A DNA stretch of 64,000 nucleotides from Gordonia jinhuaensis (GTDB lineage: Bacteria; Actinomycetota; Actinomycetes; Mycobacteriales; Mycobacteriaceae). Location: contig NZ_BMGC01000004.1 of the NCBI RefSeq assembly GCF_014639795.1, positions 62,001-126,000 of the forward strand, given 5' to 3'. Below the pieces are notes generated by a model. It was not told the DNA's origin. It worked only from the letters and a program-made list of their open reading frames with translations, and did no database searches. A program made the position numbers and the translations under genes. Positions within the stretch are counted from its first letter, which is position 1; every line of letters starts with the position of its first letter. Below, one piece after another: positions 16,164-25,825 of the stretch.

Positions 16164-16874
16164 CTAGGCGGACAGCAGATCCCCGATCGCCCTCGCCGCC
16201 GCCTTGCCCGACGTGCGATCCAAATGCCCATAGCGATCAATGGTCGTGGTGATCGACTCATGCCCCAAGTGAGCCTGGATCATCGGTAGCGGGATGCCCG
16301 AAGCGATCATCCACGACGCGTTCGTGTGCCGCAGATCATGCACACGCGGCGTCTTCGTCAAACCGTGCTCCCTCGCAGCACGTCGCGCCGGTTCCCACGC
16401 CCGACGCCAGAAACCCTGAGGACTCACGGGACCACCCGAGCTCAGGCTGAACAACCACTCGCCGTCGGCATGTCTCCCGGCAACCTCGACGGCCTGCGGG
16501 GTCAGGTCGATCGTGCGACGAGACTTCCTCGTCTTCGGTGGCCCCAAACGCCGGCTGTAGCCGCCCGAGTACTTCCACGCCCGACCGACCCGGGCAGTGG
16601 CGTTCTCGACATCGATGTCGCCGGGGCGTAGTGCCGTCGCCTCCCCGAAGCGCATACCGGTCGACACCAGCCATAGCGCGAGATCGGCGAACATCGGGCG
16701 CGTGATACCTCCGTGGACAACAGCGAACTCAGTCGGCGACAAGAACACCATCTCCTTCCGCTCAGTCTCGGGCAGCCGAAGACCTTCGCCCTCGGTGATC
16801 GTGTCCGCTAACACCTGGACTGACAAGCCCGTGTCCAAACTGTGTCCACGACGGCCACGGACCCCCTGACGCAC
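16164..16874 (-). pseudogene. int: Tyrosine recombinase (integrase), catalytic domain only, 5'-truncated
   Basis: The 236-residue frame contains the whole catalytic domain of a phage tyrosine integrase: the first Arg in STGMRFGEATAL, a KTRKSRRTIDL stretch, HDLRHTNASWM (His-x-x-Arg), LGHESITTTIDRYGHL with the Trp/His position and nucleophile Tyr. About 160 N-terminal residues (arm-binding and core-binding domains) that full-length relatives have are absent. Upstream in frame there is a stop at 16884-16886 inside a terminator hairpin, then tRNA-Glu. So in the prophage state the gene lacks its 5' part, through decay or because the attachment crossover splits it. GTG 16874 is only the first available start codon. 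Confidence 0.75.
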
Positions 16875-16914
16875 AACACCCCCTCACCGGCATCACTGCT
16901 GGTGAGGGGGTGTT
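16875..16914. terminator. Perfect 14-bp terminator hairpin between tRNA-Glu and integrase
   Basis: Arms AACACCCCCTCACC (16875-16888) and GGTGAGGGGGTGTT (16901-16914) are perfect complements around a 12-nt loop. A T run (TTTT at 16913-16916) follows on the plus strand. It also lies 11 nt beyond the 3' end of tRNA-Glu and could end that minus-strand transcript. Confidence 0.75.
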
Positions 16915-16924
16915 TTCTGCGTTG

Positions 16925-16950
16925 TAGCCCCGACGGGATTCGAACCCGCG
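16925..16950. other. Possible attR core in the 3' end of tRNA-Glu
   Basis: Tyrosine integrases of phages usually use the 3' half of a tRNA gene as attB. The T-arm and acceptor of this tRNA are the prophage-facing end, next to the integrase. The matching attL copy is outside the window, so the core cannot be delimited. Confidence 0.35.
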
Positions 16951-16997
16951 CTACCGCCTTGAGAGGGCGGCGTCCTAGGCCGCTAGACGACGGGGCC
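16925..16997 (-). tRNA. gluU: tRNA-Glu (anticodon CTC)
   Basis: The 73-nt minus-strand cloverleaf begins GGCCCCGTCGTCTAGC and ends with the T-arm GGGTTCGAATCCC and acceptor CGGGGCTA. The anticodon loop CTCTCAA gives CTC, decoding GAG. The 3' CCA is not encoded. The gene stands beside tRNA-Gln and gltX, as in mycobacteria, and its 3' end faces the prophage, so it is the likely integration target. Confidence 0.95.
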
Positions 16998-17113
16998 AAG
17001 ACTTGCTCTTCACGACTGTTGTCACATCGATCTCTGCGATTCGAACCGCTGAGAGCCTCCGCAACTCTAGCCTCCCGAGCGGGATTCACCAAACTGGTGT
17101 ACAACCCTGCTCG

Positions 17114-17188
17114 TGGCTGGGGTACCAGGACTCGAACCTAGAATGGCTGAACCAGAATCAGCTGTGTTGCCAATTACACCATACCCCA
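17114..17188 (-). tRNA. glnU: tRNA-Gln (anticodon CTG)
   Basis: The minus-strand cloverleaf begins TGGGGTATGGTGTAATTGGC, has anticodon loop TTCTGGT (CTG, decoding CAG), T-arm AGGTTCGAGTCCT and acceptor TACCCCAG followed by an encoded CCA. It lies between gltX and tRNA-Glu. In organisms without glutaminyl-tRNA synthetase it is charged with Glu by GltX and amidated by GatCAB, whose genes are also in this window. Confidence 0.95.
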
Positions 17189-17263
17189 TTGGTCAGCCCC
17201 TCTTCCCGCTCTCGCGGGCTCGAAAAGCGCCGTGAGAGAGACTACCAAAGACACCCGCCCTAA

Positions 17264-18832
17264 CTACAAATCGGCAGGTGAGGGAAGGTTTTGAGCCGCC
17301 GAGCGCAACCGGTCGACGGTGACATCGCGTCCCAGGAGCTCGATCGACTCGAACAGCGGCGGACTGATGTGCGACCCGGTGACGGCGACTCGGACGGGGC
17401 CGAACGCCTTGCGCGGCTTGAGTTCGAGACCCTCGACCAACGCAGTCTTGAGCGCGTCCTCGATGGCCGACGTGGACCAGTCGGTCACGCCCTCCAGCGC
17501 CTCGATGGCAGCAGCGAGGACGGGTGCGGCGTCGCTGCCGAGATTCTTGCGTGCCGAGGCCTCGTCGACCGCGAAGGACGCGTGTTCGGGGTCGTTGTCG
17601 GTGCCGACGTAGAGGAACGAGATCAACGGCCACGCTTCGCTCAGCACCTGGATCCGCGTCTGCACCAACTCCGCGACCGTCGCGAAGGTCGCATCGTCGA
17701 TCGGTTCGACGAGCTTGCCGTGCTCGATCAGATAGGCGCGCAGTCGCGCGGCGAAATCCTCCGGACTCAGCCGCCGGATGTGTTCGGCGTTGATGGCGTC
17801 GGCCTTCTTCTGGTCGAAGCGTGCGGGATTGGAGTTCACCCGGCGCACATCGAAGGCCTCGATCATCTCGTCGATCCCGAAGACGTCGTGATCGTCGGAG
17901 ATGCCCCACCCCAACAGCGCGAGATAGTTGATGAGTCCCTCACGGATGAATCCACGATCGCGGTGATGGAACAGACTCGACTGCGGGTCGCGCTTGGAGA
18001 GCTTCTTGTTGCCCTCCCCCATCACGAACGGGAGATGACCGAACTCCGGCACCCACTCCGCGCGTCCGATGCGCATCAGCGCCTCGTACAGCGCGATCTG
18101 GCGGGGTGTGGAGGGCAGCAGATCCTCGCCGCGCAGCACGTGGGTGATCTTCATCGCGGCGTCGTCGACCGGATTGACCAGCGTATAGAGCGGATCCCCG
18201 TTGCCACGGGTCAGCGCATAGTCGGGAACGGTGCCCGCTTTGATGGTTGTGCTGCCGCGCACGAGATCGTCCCAGGTGATGTCGTGGTCGGGCATCTTCA
18301 GGCGCACAACGGGATTGCGGCCCTCGGCGCGGAAGGCCGCGCGCTGCTCGTCGGTCAGGTCGCGGTCGAAGTTGTCATAGCCGAGCTTCGGATCGCGCCC
18401 GGCCGCCCGGTGCCGCGCCTCCACCTCCTCGGCGGTGGAGTACGCCTCGTAGGCCTCGCCGGCCTCGAGGAGTTCGGCGACCACGGCGCGATAGAGATCC
18501 CCGCGCTCGGACTGACGATAGGGCGCATACGGTCCACCGACCTCGGGCCCCTCATCCCAGTCGAGGCCGAGCCAGCGCAACGCGTCGAGGATCGCCTCAT
18601 AGGACTCCTGGGAGTCACGAGCGGCGTCGGTGTCCTCGATGCGGAAGACGAAGGTGCCGCCGGTGTGGCGGGCGTGGGCGAAGTTGAACAGCGCCGTGCG
18701 CGCAAGTCCCACATGTGGTGTGCCGGTGGGCGACGGGGAGAACCGCACCCTCACCTGTGTGGGCGCGGCGGTGGAGCTGCCGGCATCGGCCGGTGCGGAC
18801 TGCGGCGTGCTGTCGACATCATGACTGCTCAT
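17264..18832 (-). CDS. gltX: Glutamyl-tRNA synthetase
   Basis: A 522-residue class I aminoacyl-tRNA synthetase attaching Glu to tRNA-Glu and, by inference, non-discriminatingly to tRNA-Gln. The ATP-binding signature appears as [16 protein letters not shown] (HVGL near residue 40) and the KMSKS-like loop as KKLSKRD (about 275-280). A 28-residue Ser/Ala/Pro-rich N-terminal extension precedes the catalytic fold. The ATG at 18832 is preferred over a TTG three codons upstream. The two tRNA genes follow downstream on the same strand. Confidence 0.97.
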   Translation of the reverse strand: MSSHDVDSTPQSAPADAGSSTAAPTQVRVRFSPSPTGTPHVGLARTALFNFAHARHTGGTFVFRIEDTDAARDSQESYEAILDALRWLGLDWDEGPEVGGPYAPYRQSERGDLYRAVVAELLEAGEAYEAYSTAEEVEARHRAAGRDPKLGYDNFDRDLTDEQRAAFRAEGRNPVVRLKMPDHDITWDDLVRGSTTIKAGTVPDYALTRGNGDPLYTLVNPVDDAAMKITHVLRGEDLLPSTPRQIALYEALMRIGRAEWVPEFGHLPFVMGEGNKKLSKRDPQSSLFHHRDRGFIREGLINYLALLGWGISDDHDVFGIDEMIEAFDVRRVNSNPARFDQKKADAINAEHIRRLSPEDFAARLRAYLIEHGKLVEPIDDATFATVAELVQTRIQVLSEAWPLISFLYVGTDNDPEHASFAVDEASARKNLGSDAAPVLAAAIEALEGVTDWSTSAIEDALKTALVEGLELKPRKAFGPVRVAVTGSHISPPLFESIELLGRDVTVDRLRSAAQNLPSPADL

Positions 18833-18966
18833 GACCCTCAAGGGTATAGCGGCACGCAGGCGCGCTCGGCCCAGCCCTGCCCGCCGCGGGTGCGCAGCCC
18901 GACACGCCCGGCGTTGCAGGGCCCCGACGGCATCCGGATCGGTTGCGCGGCCTGCCTGTCAGGCGC

Positions 18967-19785
18967 TCAGGCCAGGAAGTCGATCAGCAGGGCGTTGACG
19001 GTCGCCGGCTGTTCGAGGTAACCCCAATGTCCCGCGTCGGCGACCTCTTCATACCTCGCCCCGGTGATGGCGTCGGCGAGTTCTCGTGACAGATGCGGCA
19101 GCAACGTGCGGTCGTCGGCGAATCCGATGACCAGCACCGGCACCGCGATCGTGCCGTAGACGCCCAGACGGTCCAACTCGTCGTCGTGCACACCCATCTG
19201 CGCGCGTACACCTGCCGACACCCGGCTTCCCGAGAAGCCGATCACGTCGAGCCAGTCGCGTACTGCCGACTCGTCGGCCAGCGTCGCCGGCGACAGACTC
19301 ATCTGGGCGGTCACCGCGGCGTGGTAGTCCTCGGGCAGTTCGATACCCCGGTCGTAGATCTCCCGCTCGCCGCGCGACATCGCCGCCTGCAGCGGTGTGG
19401 AACGTCCGTAGGAGGCGATGATCACCGCCGAGGCGACGAGATCGGGTCGGGCAACGCAGAGTTCGGCGGTGATGCGTCCGCCGAGCGAGGTCCCGATCAC
19501 GTGTGCCGGTCCGGCATCGAGGAATTCGATGAGCGCGGCGGTGTCGGCGACCATATCCGACAGCGCGAAACCCTCGGCGCATTCGCTCGTCGGCGCGATC
19601 CCGCGGTTGTCGAAGGTGACCACGCGATAGCCCGCGGCGATGAGGGCGGGCTGCTGATGGGCATGCCACACGCGACCGGGAGCGCCGGTGCCCATCACCA
19701 TCACCACGAGCGGGCCCTGCCCCTGGTCGATGTAGCTGATCTCGATTCCGTTGACGCGAGCGATTTTCGGTGCGATCGGTGGCAC
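18967..19785 (-). CDS. Alpha/beta hydrolase
   Basis: A 272-residue alpha/beta-hydrolase with oxyanion region GTGAPGRVWHAH, nucleophile elbow GTSLGG (Ser), a late acid in VLVIGFADDRTL and catalytic His in DAGHWGYLEQP. It resembles esterases and C-C bond hydrolases; the substrate is unknown. It starts at GTG 19785, with GAGGGTAGG upstream, 4 nt after the FAH-family gene, so the two are co-transcribed and may act in one catabolic step series. The frame is open further upstream, but that part overlaps the neighbour. Confidence 0.85.
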   Translation of the reverse strand: MPPIAPKIARVNGIEISYIDQGQGPLVVMVMGTGAPGRVWHAHQQPALIAAGYRVVTFDNRGIAPTSECAEGFALSDMVADTAALIEFLDAGPAHVIGTSLGGRITAELCVARPDLVASAVIIASYGRSTPLQAAMSRGEREIYDRGIELPEDYHAAVTAQMSLSPATLADESAVRDWLDVIGFSGSRVSAGVRAQMGVHDDELDRLGVYGTIAVPVLVIGFADDRTLLPHLSRELADAITGARYEEVADAGHWGYLEQPATVNALLIDFLA

Positions 19786-19789
19786 GGAC

Positions 19790-20563
19790 CTACCCTCGAT
19801 CGGCCACCGGGTTGGACAATTCGCCCAACCCTTCGACAGCGACCGACACGGTCTGACCGGCAGCCATCGGGCCCACCCCCGAGGGTGTCCCGGTGAGCAA
19901 CACATCGCCCGGCATCAGTGTCATGACCGCCGAGATCCACTCCACGATGGCACCGATGTCGTGGATCATCAGACTGGTCCGCGAGCGCTGCTTCACCTCG
20001 CCGCCGAGGGTGGTGGTGATCTCCAGATCGCTTGGATCGAGCTCGGTTTCGATCCACGGGCCCAGCGGACAGAACGAGTCGTACCCCTTGGCACGCGTCC
20101 ACTGACCGTCGATCGCCTGCTGATCACGCGCGGTCACGTCGTTGGCGATGGTGTAGCCGAGGATGACGTCGGCGGCTTTGGCGGCGGGCACATCTCGACA
20201 CGGCCGGCCGATCACCACCGCGAGCTCACCCTCGAAATCCACCCGCTCAGAACTCTTGGGGCGCAGGATCGGGGCGTTCGGACCGATGATCGACGTGTTG
20301 GGTTTGATGAAGATGACCGGACTGTCCGGTGCCGGTCCACCCATCTCGGCGATGTGCTCGACGTAGTTCTTGCCGATACACACCACCTTGCTGGCGAGGA
20401 TGGGCGCGAGCAACCGGGTATCGGCCAGCGGCCAGGAGCGTCCCGTGAAGGTGGGGGTGCCGAAGGGATGCTCGGCGATTTCCCGAGCACGGGCATCGTT
20501 CCCGTCACCGTCGATACTCACGAAAGCCACGCCGTCAGGGCTTGCAATTCGAGCGAGTCGCAT
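19790..20563 (-). CDS. Fumarylacetoacetate hydrolase family protein
   Basis: A 257-residue FAH-family enzyme. Metal-binding acidic residues lie in the typical DFEGELAVVIG and TIANDVTARDQQ segments, with KGYDSFCPLGPWI and LLTGTPSGVG near the C-terminus. Family members hydrolyse or isomerise acylpyruvates and hydroxymuconate-type compounds. The gene occupies the position of M. tuberculosis Rv2993c between gltX and an MFS transporter, though here an extra alpha/beta hydrolase is inserted. Specific substrate not deducible. Confidence 0.9.
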   Translation of the reverse strand: MRLARIASPDGVAFVSIDGDGNDARAREIAEHPFGTPTFTGRSWPLADTRLLAPILASKVVCIGKNYVEHIAEMGGPAPDSPVIFIKPNTSIIGPNAPILRPKSSERVDFEGELAVVIGRPCRDVPAAKAADVILGYTIANDVTARDQQAIDGQWTRAKGYDSFCPLGPWIETELDPSDLEITTTLGGEVKQRSRTSLMIHDIGAIVEWISAVMTLMPGDVLLTGTPSGVGPMAAGQTVSVAVEGLGELSNPVADRG

Positions 20564-20580
20564 GTGTCGACCTTAGCCGA

Positions 20581-20631
20581 GCACGTCGATCTGCCATCCC
20601 GCCTGCCGGGATCGACAGGGGCACGTCGATC
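20581..20631. promoter_or_regulatory. Direct repeats in the divergent FAH/MFS promoter region
   Basis: GCACGTCGATC occurs at 20581-20591 and again at 20621-20631, 40 nt apart (about four helical turns), with an inverted relative GGATCGAC between them. Further on, ATATG and CATAT flank a short spacer at the MFS start. This layout is common for regulator sites between divergent genes. The regulator is unknown. Confidence 0.35.
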
Positions 20632-20656
20632 CCACATTCCGCGAGTGTCTTAAAAT

Positions 20657-21943
20657 ATGAATATGTCGTTCCATATGTTGAGACGCCGACGGGACTGCGC
20701 AGCCCCCGGCGCCAATACGGCGGCGGGCAGCCATCCCGACGAACCGACCGTGCACCGCTGGTGGATGCTCGTCGCCGCACTCGTCGCAGCGATGGCCACC
20801 ACCTGCGCCGTGTCGGGTGTGGCCTACCTGATCCCGGCCCTGCACGACGACGGCGTCTCCCTGACCGAGGGGGCCTGGCTCGCGGCGTTGCCCACCGTCG
20901 GCCTGACGCTGTCGATGGTGGGGTGGGGGCTCGCACTCGACCGTCGCGGCGAACGACGTGTGCTGCTGGTCTCGCTGGCGCTGACCGTGATCGCCACCGG
21001 CGCGACCGCACTCGCTGCGGCGTACCACGCCCCGTTACCGGTGATCGGCGCCTGCCTGCTCGCCGGCGGGCTGGCCTGCGGGGCGGGCAACGGGGCAAGC
21101 GGGCGCATCGTGGTGGGCTGGTTCCCGCCGAACCTGCGGGGCACCGCCATGGGGATGCGACAGATGGCACAGCCGCTCGGTGTGGGCATCTGCGCGCTGA
21201 CGATGCCGGTGCTCGCCGCACATCGGGGTGCCGCAGCGGCGCTGATCATCCCGTTCGCGGTGTCGGTGATCGCACTGGGACTGACCGCGCTGCTCATCGT
21301 CGATCCACGACGACCGGAACCGGCGACAGGCAACTCGACGGCACACAGCGACCCGAATGTGTCCGAGAATCCCTATCGGACAGGCGGATTCCTCACTCGC
21401 GTCCATACCGTGAGCCTGCTGCTGGTGATCCCGCAGGGCATGCTGTGGACATTCGTCCCCACCTGGCTGATCGTCGGACTGCACTGGTCGCCGGCCGCCG
21501 CGGGACTGTTGGTGACCATCACCCAGATCCTGGGCGCGTTGGGGCGCATCGCCGCAGGGCGTGTCTCCGACCGGATGGGCTCGCGGATGCGACCGGTGCG
21601 GATCATCTCGGTGGCGGCGGTGGTGTTCACCGCATTGCTGGCCCTGACGGCGTGGATGCATGCTCCCGTCGTGGCGGTGGTCGCGATGATGCTCGCCTCG
21701 GTCATCTCCGTTGCCGACAACGGGCTGGCATTCACCGCCATCGCCGAATACGCCGGACCGCGGTGGAGCGGACGAAGTCTCGCGATCCAGAACACCAGCC
21801 AGTATCTGGCGATGTCGGCCACCACACCGATCTTCGGTGCACTGATCGCAGCCGCAGGATTCCCACTGGCCTTCGCCGTCGCCGCAGCCGCACCGCTGCT
21901 GGCCATCGGGGTGGTGCCCCACGACCCGCCGACAGAGAACTAG
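20657..21943 (+). CDS. Major facilitator superfamily transporter
   Basis: A 428-residue polytopic protein with about 12 membrane helices, a central hydrophilic loop near residue 215-250, and the MFS loop 2-3 signature (GWGLALDRRGERRVLL, and GRIAAGRVSDRMGSRM in the second half). It corresponds in position to M. tuberculosis Rv2994. The substrate is unknown. The N-terminal 30 residues before VHRWWMLVAAL are not membrane-like, so a start at ATG 20663 or later is possible. The last 4 nt overlap the convergent kinase gene. Confidence 0.85.
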   Translation: MNMSFHMLRRRRDCAAPGANTAAGSHPDEPTVHRWWMLVAALVAAMATTCAVSGVAYLIPALHDDGVSLTEGAWLAALPTVGLTLSMVGWGLALDRRGERRVLLVSLALTVIATGATALAAAYHAPLPVIGACLLAGGLACGAGNGASGRIVVGWFPPNLRGTAMGMRQMAQPLGVGICALTMPVLAAHRGAAAALIIPFAVSVIALGLTALLIVDPRRPEPATGNSTAHSDPNVSENPYRTGGFLTRVHTVSLLLVIPQGMLWTFVPTWLIVGLHWSPAAAGLLVTITQILGALGRIAAGRVSDRMGSRMRPVRIISVAAVVFTALLALTAWMHAPVVAVVAMMLASVISVADNGLAFTAIAEYAGPRWSGRSLAIQNTSQYLAMSATTPIFGALIAAAGFPLAFAVAAAAPLLAIGVVPHDPPTEN

Positions 21944-22866
21944 TCCGGCGAACTGCGCGAGATCTGTTCTGCCAGCGGATGATCGGCCGGGACATCGTTC
22001 AGGGCCTCGACGCCGTCGAGGGTTCTGCCCCGCGGCGGCGCCACCGTGACACCCGGCATCGAGCGCGACACGGCGTCGGTGAACTCCGAGCGCAGGACGT
22101 CGTTGCCCATCACCGCACCGACCCAGCTCACCCGAGCCGATGACTCTGCCCGGCAGCGGCGTAACGCGCTCACCACGCTCGTCGCGAGTTCGTCGGCGGC
22201 TGCCGCGAGGATCTCCGCGGCCACCACGTCGCCGCGGAGGGCGGCGTCGGCGACCTCACGAGCGAACCGGGCGATCGTCGGCACCCGGTCCTCACGCGCC
22301 TGCAGCCGCATGTAGATCTCCTCGAAGGGACCGAACGAGATCACAGCGCGTTCACCGAGTTCGGTGGCCTGTCCCCTGCCGTCGAAGGCGCGCAGGGCGG
22401 CGTCGAGTCCCATCCTGCCGATCCAGTACGCCGAACCAGCATCACCGAGCAGGTAGCCCCAGCCGTCCACTCGCGCCACGCGCTCACCGACACCGAGCGT
22501 GACCACACCGGTGCCGACCGCGGTCACCGCGCCGAGGGCCAGACCGTTGGCCGCGAGGTATCCCGTCACCGAATCGTGAGCCAGTGCCACATCGGTGACA
22601 CCGAGTCCCGCGGTCAGCGCACGCAGCCGCTCAGGTCGCGAACCGGCGGGTGTCAGACCCGACACGCCCGCCGCGAGCACCGAAACGGATTCGGCATTCG
22701 TGTCGATGCCCATGTCGAGGACCGAACGGGTCGCGATGTCGGCGATCTGGTCGACCACCGACATGGAGGTGTCGATACCCGCCCCGTCGCGCTCCTCGAC
22801 ATGTCCGTCGTCGAAGCTCAACCGGATTCGCGACCCCGTCTGTCCACCGTCGATCGACAGTTTCAC
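21940..22866 (-). CDS. BadF/BadG-type ATPase, N-acetylglucosamine kinase-like
   Basis: A 308-residue ASKHA-fold protein. Phosphate-1 motif SIDGGQTGSRI at the N-terminus, GTGVVTLG as phosphate-2 and DGWGYLLGDAGSAYWIG are typical of the BadF/NAGK family that phosphorylates GlcNAc or related sugars. It starts with ATG 22866 and ends overlapping the convergent MFS gene. It is absent from the equivalent M. tuberculosis order as I recall it, so it may be a lineage-specific insertion. Confidence 0.8.
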   Translation of the reverse strand: MKLSIDGGQTGSRIRLSFDDGHVEERDGAGIDTSMSVVDQIADIATRSVLDMGIDTNAESVSVLAAGVSGLTPAGSRPERLRALTAGLGVTDVALAHDSVTGYLAANGLALGAVTAVGTGVVTLGVGERVARVDGWGYLLGDAGSAYWIGRMGLDAALRAFDGRGQATELGERAVISFGPFEEIYMRLQAREDRVPTIARFAREVADAALRGDVVAAEILAAAADELATSVVSALRRCRAESSARVSWVGAVMGNDVLRSEFTDAVSRSMPGVTVAPPRGRTLDGVEALNDVPADHPLAEQISRSSPD

Positions 22867-22926
22867 GGCCGTGCTATCGCCCGGCGTGTCGACGAGTCAC
22901 GACGGCGCACCGATCACACATACGGA

Positions 22927-23937
22927 TCAGAGAGCCGCGACGATCCGCGCACCGATGTCGGCGGTCGAACCGGCACTGTCGCCGCGAGCGGCGACGTCGG
23001 CCTCCACGGCCTTCTCGATCCGCGCCGCGGCGTCGGTGTTGCCCAGGTGACGCAACAGCAGTGCAGCCGAGAGGATCGCCGCGGTGGGGTCGGCGATGCC
23101 CTTGCCCGCGATGTCGGGGGCGCTGCCGTGCACCGGCTCGAACATCGACGGGTTGGTACGCGTGGCGTCGATGTTGCCCGACGCCGCCAGCCCGATACCG
23201 CCGGATACCGCCGCGGCGAGGTCGGTGATGATGTCGCCGAAGAGGTTGTCGGTCACGATCACGTCGAACCGGCCCGGGTTGGTCACCAGGTAGATGGTGG
23301 CCGCGTCCACATGGCAGTAGTCGGTGGTGACGTCGGGGTAGTCGGCACCCACCTCCTCGACCGTGCGCGCCCACAGCGAACCGCCGAAGGTGAGCACGTT
23401 GGTCTTGTGGACGAGGGTGAGGTGCTTGCGGCGCGCCTGCGCACGCTCGAACGCATCGCGGACCACGCGTTCGATCCCGAAACGGGTGTTCAGGCTGACC
23501 TCGGTGGCCACCTCATGCGGCGTCCCGACGCGGATCGCACCACCGTTTCCGGTGTAGGGACCCTCGGTGCCCTCACGGACCACGACGAAATCGATCGACG
23601 GATCACCCGACAGCGGCGAGGAGACACCGTCGTAGAGCTTGCTCGGACGCAGATTGACGTGGTGGTCGAGGGCGAAGCGCATCTTCAGCAGCAGTCCGCG
23701 TTCGAGGATGCCCGAGGGCACCGACGGATCGCCGATCGCTCCGAGCAGGATCGCGTCGTGCTCGCGCAGCGAGTCGAGGTCGGCGTCGGTGAGGAGTTCA
23801 CCGGTGCGGTGGTAACGACGTGCACCGAGATCGTATTCGGTGGTCTCCACATCGGGCTCGACCGCGCGCAGCACGTTCAGTGCCTGCTCGATGACCTCGG
23901 GGCCGATCCCGTCACCGGCGATGACTGCGAGCTTCAC
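22927..23937 (-). CDS. leuB: 3-isopropylmalate dehydrogenase
   Basis: A 336-residue NAD-dependent beta-decarboxylating dehydrogenase for the third step of leucine synthesis, converting 3-isopropylmalate to 2-oxoisocaproate. It shows the substrate loop ([14 protein letters not shown]), [15 protein letters not shown] and the metal-binding [16 protein letters not shown]. The GTG start at 23937 overlaps the serA stop by 4 nt, indicating translational coupling. Length matches the short actinobacterial LeuB form. Confidence 0.96.
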   Translation of the reverse strand: MKLAVIAGDGIGPEVIEQALNVLRAVEPDVETTEYDLGARRYHRTGELLTDADLDSLREHDAILLGAIGDPSVPSGILERGLLLKMRFALDHHVNLRPSKLYDGVSSPLSGDPSIDFVVVREGTEGPYTGNGGAIRVGTPHEVATEVSLNTRFGIERVVRDAFERAQARRKHLTLVHKTNVLTFGGSLWARTVEEVGADYPDVTTDYCHVDAATIYLVTNPGRFDVIVTDNLFGDIITDLAAAVSGGIGLAASGNIDATRTNPSMFEPVHGSAPDIAGKGIADPTAAILSAALLLRHLGNTDAAARIEKAVEADVAARGDSAGSTADIGARIVAAL

Positions 23938-25532
23938 GACAGGTCAACTCCTTCGATCAGGGTGGCGCCGACGGCGTCGCCGATGGCGCTGACCACGTCC
24001 TCGGGCACAGCGCGGTCGACGCGCAGCAGCACGGTCGCACCCTCGCCCTCGACGTCCTGGGACAGCCCGGCGGCCTGGATGTCGATGCCGGCGTTGCCCA
24101 GCAGCGTGGCGATCTTGCCCAGTGAACCGGGCTGGTCGCGGTAGCTCACCAGCAGGTTGAGTCCCTGCGCGCGCAGGTCGAAGTTGCGGCCGTTGATGTT
24201 GACGACCTTCTCCACCTGTGCCGGACCACTCAACGTGCCGGCGACGTTCACCGTCGAACCGTCGCCGTAGACCGCCTTCACGTCGACCAGACTGCGGTGG
24301 TTCGGGCTCTCGGTGGCGGTGGTGACCTCGGTGGTCACGCCTCGTTCCTGGGCGATGGCCGGGGCGTTGACGAAGGTGATCGGATCCTCGAGGACCGCCG
24401 AAAACAGCCCGCGCAGCGCCGACAGCCCGAGCACGTCGACGTTGCTGGCGGCGAGCTCACCGCGGACCTCCACCTGCAGTGCGGTCGGCGACTGGTCCGA
24501 GATCGCGCCGACGAGCACGCCGAGCTTGCGCGACAGCTCCAGCCACGGCGCGACCTCGTCGTCGACGGGTCCACCGGAGATGTTGACCGCATCGGGGACG
24601 AAGTGGCCGGCCAGTGCCAGGCGCACACTCTTGGCGACGTCGGTGCCCGCGCGGTCCTGTGCCTCACTGGTCGACGCGCCCAGGTGCGGGGTCACCACGA
24701 CCTGCGGCAACTCGAACAGTGGGCTGTCGGTGCAGGGCTCCTTGGTGAACACGTCGATGCCGGCGCCGCGCACGTGGCCCGAGCGCACCGAGTCGGCCAG
24801 CGCATCCTCGTCGATCAGACCGCCGCGGGCGGCGTTGACGATGATCACGCCCTCCTTGGTCTTGGCGAGCTCGTCGGCGCCGATGAGGCCCAGGGTCTCT
24901 GGCGTCTTGGGCAGGTGGATCGTGATGAGATCCGCACGCTCGAGCAGCTCCTCGAGGCTCACCAGCTCGATACCCAGCTGCGCGGCGCGCGCGGGCGACA
25001 CGTAGGGGTCGTAGGCGATGATGTGGGTCTCGAAGGCTGCCAGACGTGCGGCGACCAGCTGCCCGATACGGCCGAGCCCGACCACGCCGACGGTCTTGCC
25101 GAAGATCTCCACACCGTTGAAGCTCGACCGTTTCCAGGTGTGCTCGCGCAGCGTCGCGTCGGCCTGCGGGATCTGACGGGCCGCCGAGAGCATGAGGGAG
25201 ATCGCATGCTCGGCGGCGGTGTGGATGTTCGACGTGGGTGCGTTGACCACCATCACGCCACGCTCGGTGGCTGCCGGGACGTCGACGTTGTCCAGGCCCA
25301 CGCCCGCGCGGGCGACGATCTTCAGTCGCGGCGCGGCGGCGAGGACCTCGGCGTCGATCGTGGTGGCCGAGCGGACCAGGACCGCGTCGGCCTCGGCGAT
25401 GGCCTCGAGCAGCTTCGGGCGATCGGGTCCGTCGACCCATCGCACCTCTACCCCGTCGCCGAGTGCCTCGACCGTCGACGGTGCGAGCTTGTCGGCAATC
25501 AACACGATGGGGGTGCGGCCGGGATCGGTCAC
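23934..25532 (-). CDS. serA: D-3-phosphoglycerate dehydrogenase
   Basis: A 532-residue enzyme for the first step of serine synthesis. The substrate and nucleotide domains carry [11 protein letters not shown] (about residue 150), [14 protein letters not shown] and [12 protein letters not shown] with the catalytic His. An intervening domain and a C-terminal ACT domain ([17 protein letters not shown]) follow, as in the long mycobacterial SerA1, where the ACT domain mediates serine inhibition. GTG 25532 with TAGGAG is the start. Upstream in-frame sequence is not coding-like. Confidence 0.95.
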   Translation of the reverse strand: MTDPGRTPIVLIADKLAPSTVEALGDGVEVRWVDGPDRPKLLEAIAEADAVLVRSATTIDAEVLAAAPRLKIVARAGVGLDNVDVPAATERGVMVVNAPTSNIHTAAEHAISLMLSAARQIPQADATLREHTWKRSSFNGVEIFGKTVGVVGLGRIGQLVAARLAAFETHIIAYDPYVSPARAAQLGIELVSLEELLERADLITIHLPKTPETLGLIGADELAKTKEGVIIVNAARGGLIDEDALADSVRSGHVRGAGIDVFTKEPCTDSPLFELPQVVVTPHLGASTSEAQDRAGTDVAKSVRLALAGHFVPDAVNISGGPVDDEVAPWLELSRKLGVLVGAISDQSPTALQVEVRGELAASNVDVLGLSALRGLFSAVLEDPITFVNAPAIAQERGVTTEVTTATESPNHRSLVDVKAVYGDGSTVNVAGTLSGPAQVEKVVNINGRNFDLRAQGLNLLVSYRDQPGSLGKIATLLGNAGIDIQAAGLSQDVEGEGATVLLRVDRAVPEDVVSAIGDAVGATLIEGVDLS

Positions 25533-25542
25533 CTGTACGCTC

Positions 25543-25644
25543 CTAGTTCTGGTCGAGCAGCGAGTTCTTCTCGGGGGCTCGGTGGGGTTCTTCGTCTTGG
25601 GGGTTCTTCTCGGGCCGCGGCCCGCGCCGACGCCAGTCGTGCAC
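25543..25644 (-). CDS. Candidate 33-residue ORF upstream of serA
   Basis: Minus-strand GTG 25644 opens 33 residues with a repeated PEKN motif ([18 protein letters not shown]) ending in LLDQN. Its stop TAG forms part of the serA ribosome site (TAGGAG), which would couple translation. The direct repeat GTTCTTCTCGGG in the DNA underlies the protein repeat. There is no good ribosome site of its own. It may be a conserved small protein, a leader peptide or chance. Confidence 0.3.
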   Translation of the reverse strand: MHDWRRRGPRPEKNPQDEEPHRAPEKNSLLDQN

Positions 25645-25825
25645 GGAATCGTTCTGCACGGATCGCGATTCAGCGACCAGCTTAGAGCGCGCACTGTCGG
25701 TCTCCGATGCCGGGTCTGTCGGCCGGGTTCTGTGTGACCGCGGCCAGTCGGGCCCACCATCACATAGACTCACGGGGCCGTTCGGAACACCTCCGGCGGT
25801 TGCCTGGCAGGAAAACGGAGTTGTG

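Larger units (their letters stand above)
1..16924. mobile_element. Right portion of an integrated siphovirus prophage
   Basis: Tail, lysis and minor tail genes run without gaps from the left window edge to 14003. A short module of small genes and an integrase catalytic domain follow, and the region stops next to tRNA-Glu. The order (structural arm, then integrase at the attachment site) is what a circularly permuted integrated phage gives at its attR end. The endolysin LGFP repeats and the LysB-type esterase are hallmarks of phages of mycolic-acid bacteria. The left end, with capsid, replication and repressor genes, lies outside the window. The exact right border was not proven because the attL copy is not visible. 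Confidence 0.9.

Noticed and set aside
16998-17113. Possible third tRNA or tRNA remnant between tRNA-Glu and tRNA-Gln
   Set aside because: GATTCGAACC resembles a T-arm, but no acceptor, D-arm or anticodon stem can be built around it.
22576-24144. Very long plus-strand open frame (about 520 codons) across leuB and serA
   Set aside because: It runs antisense to two genes with clear catalytic motifs and has the Arg/His/Gly-rich composition of a shadow frame.
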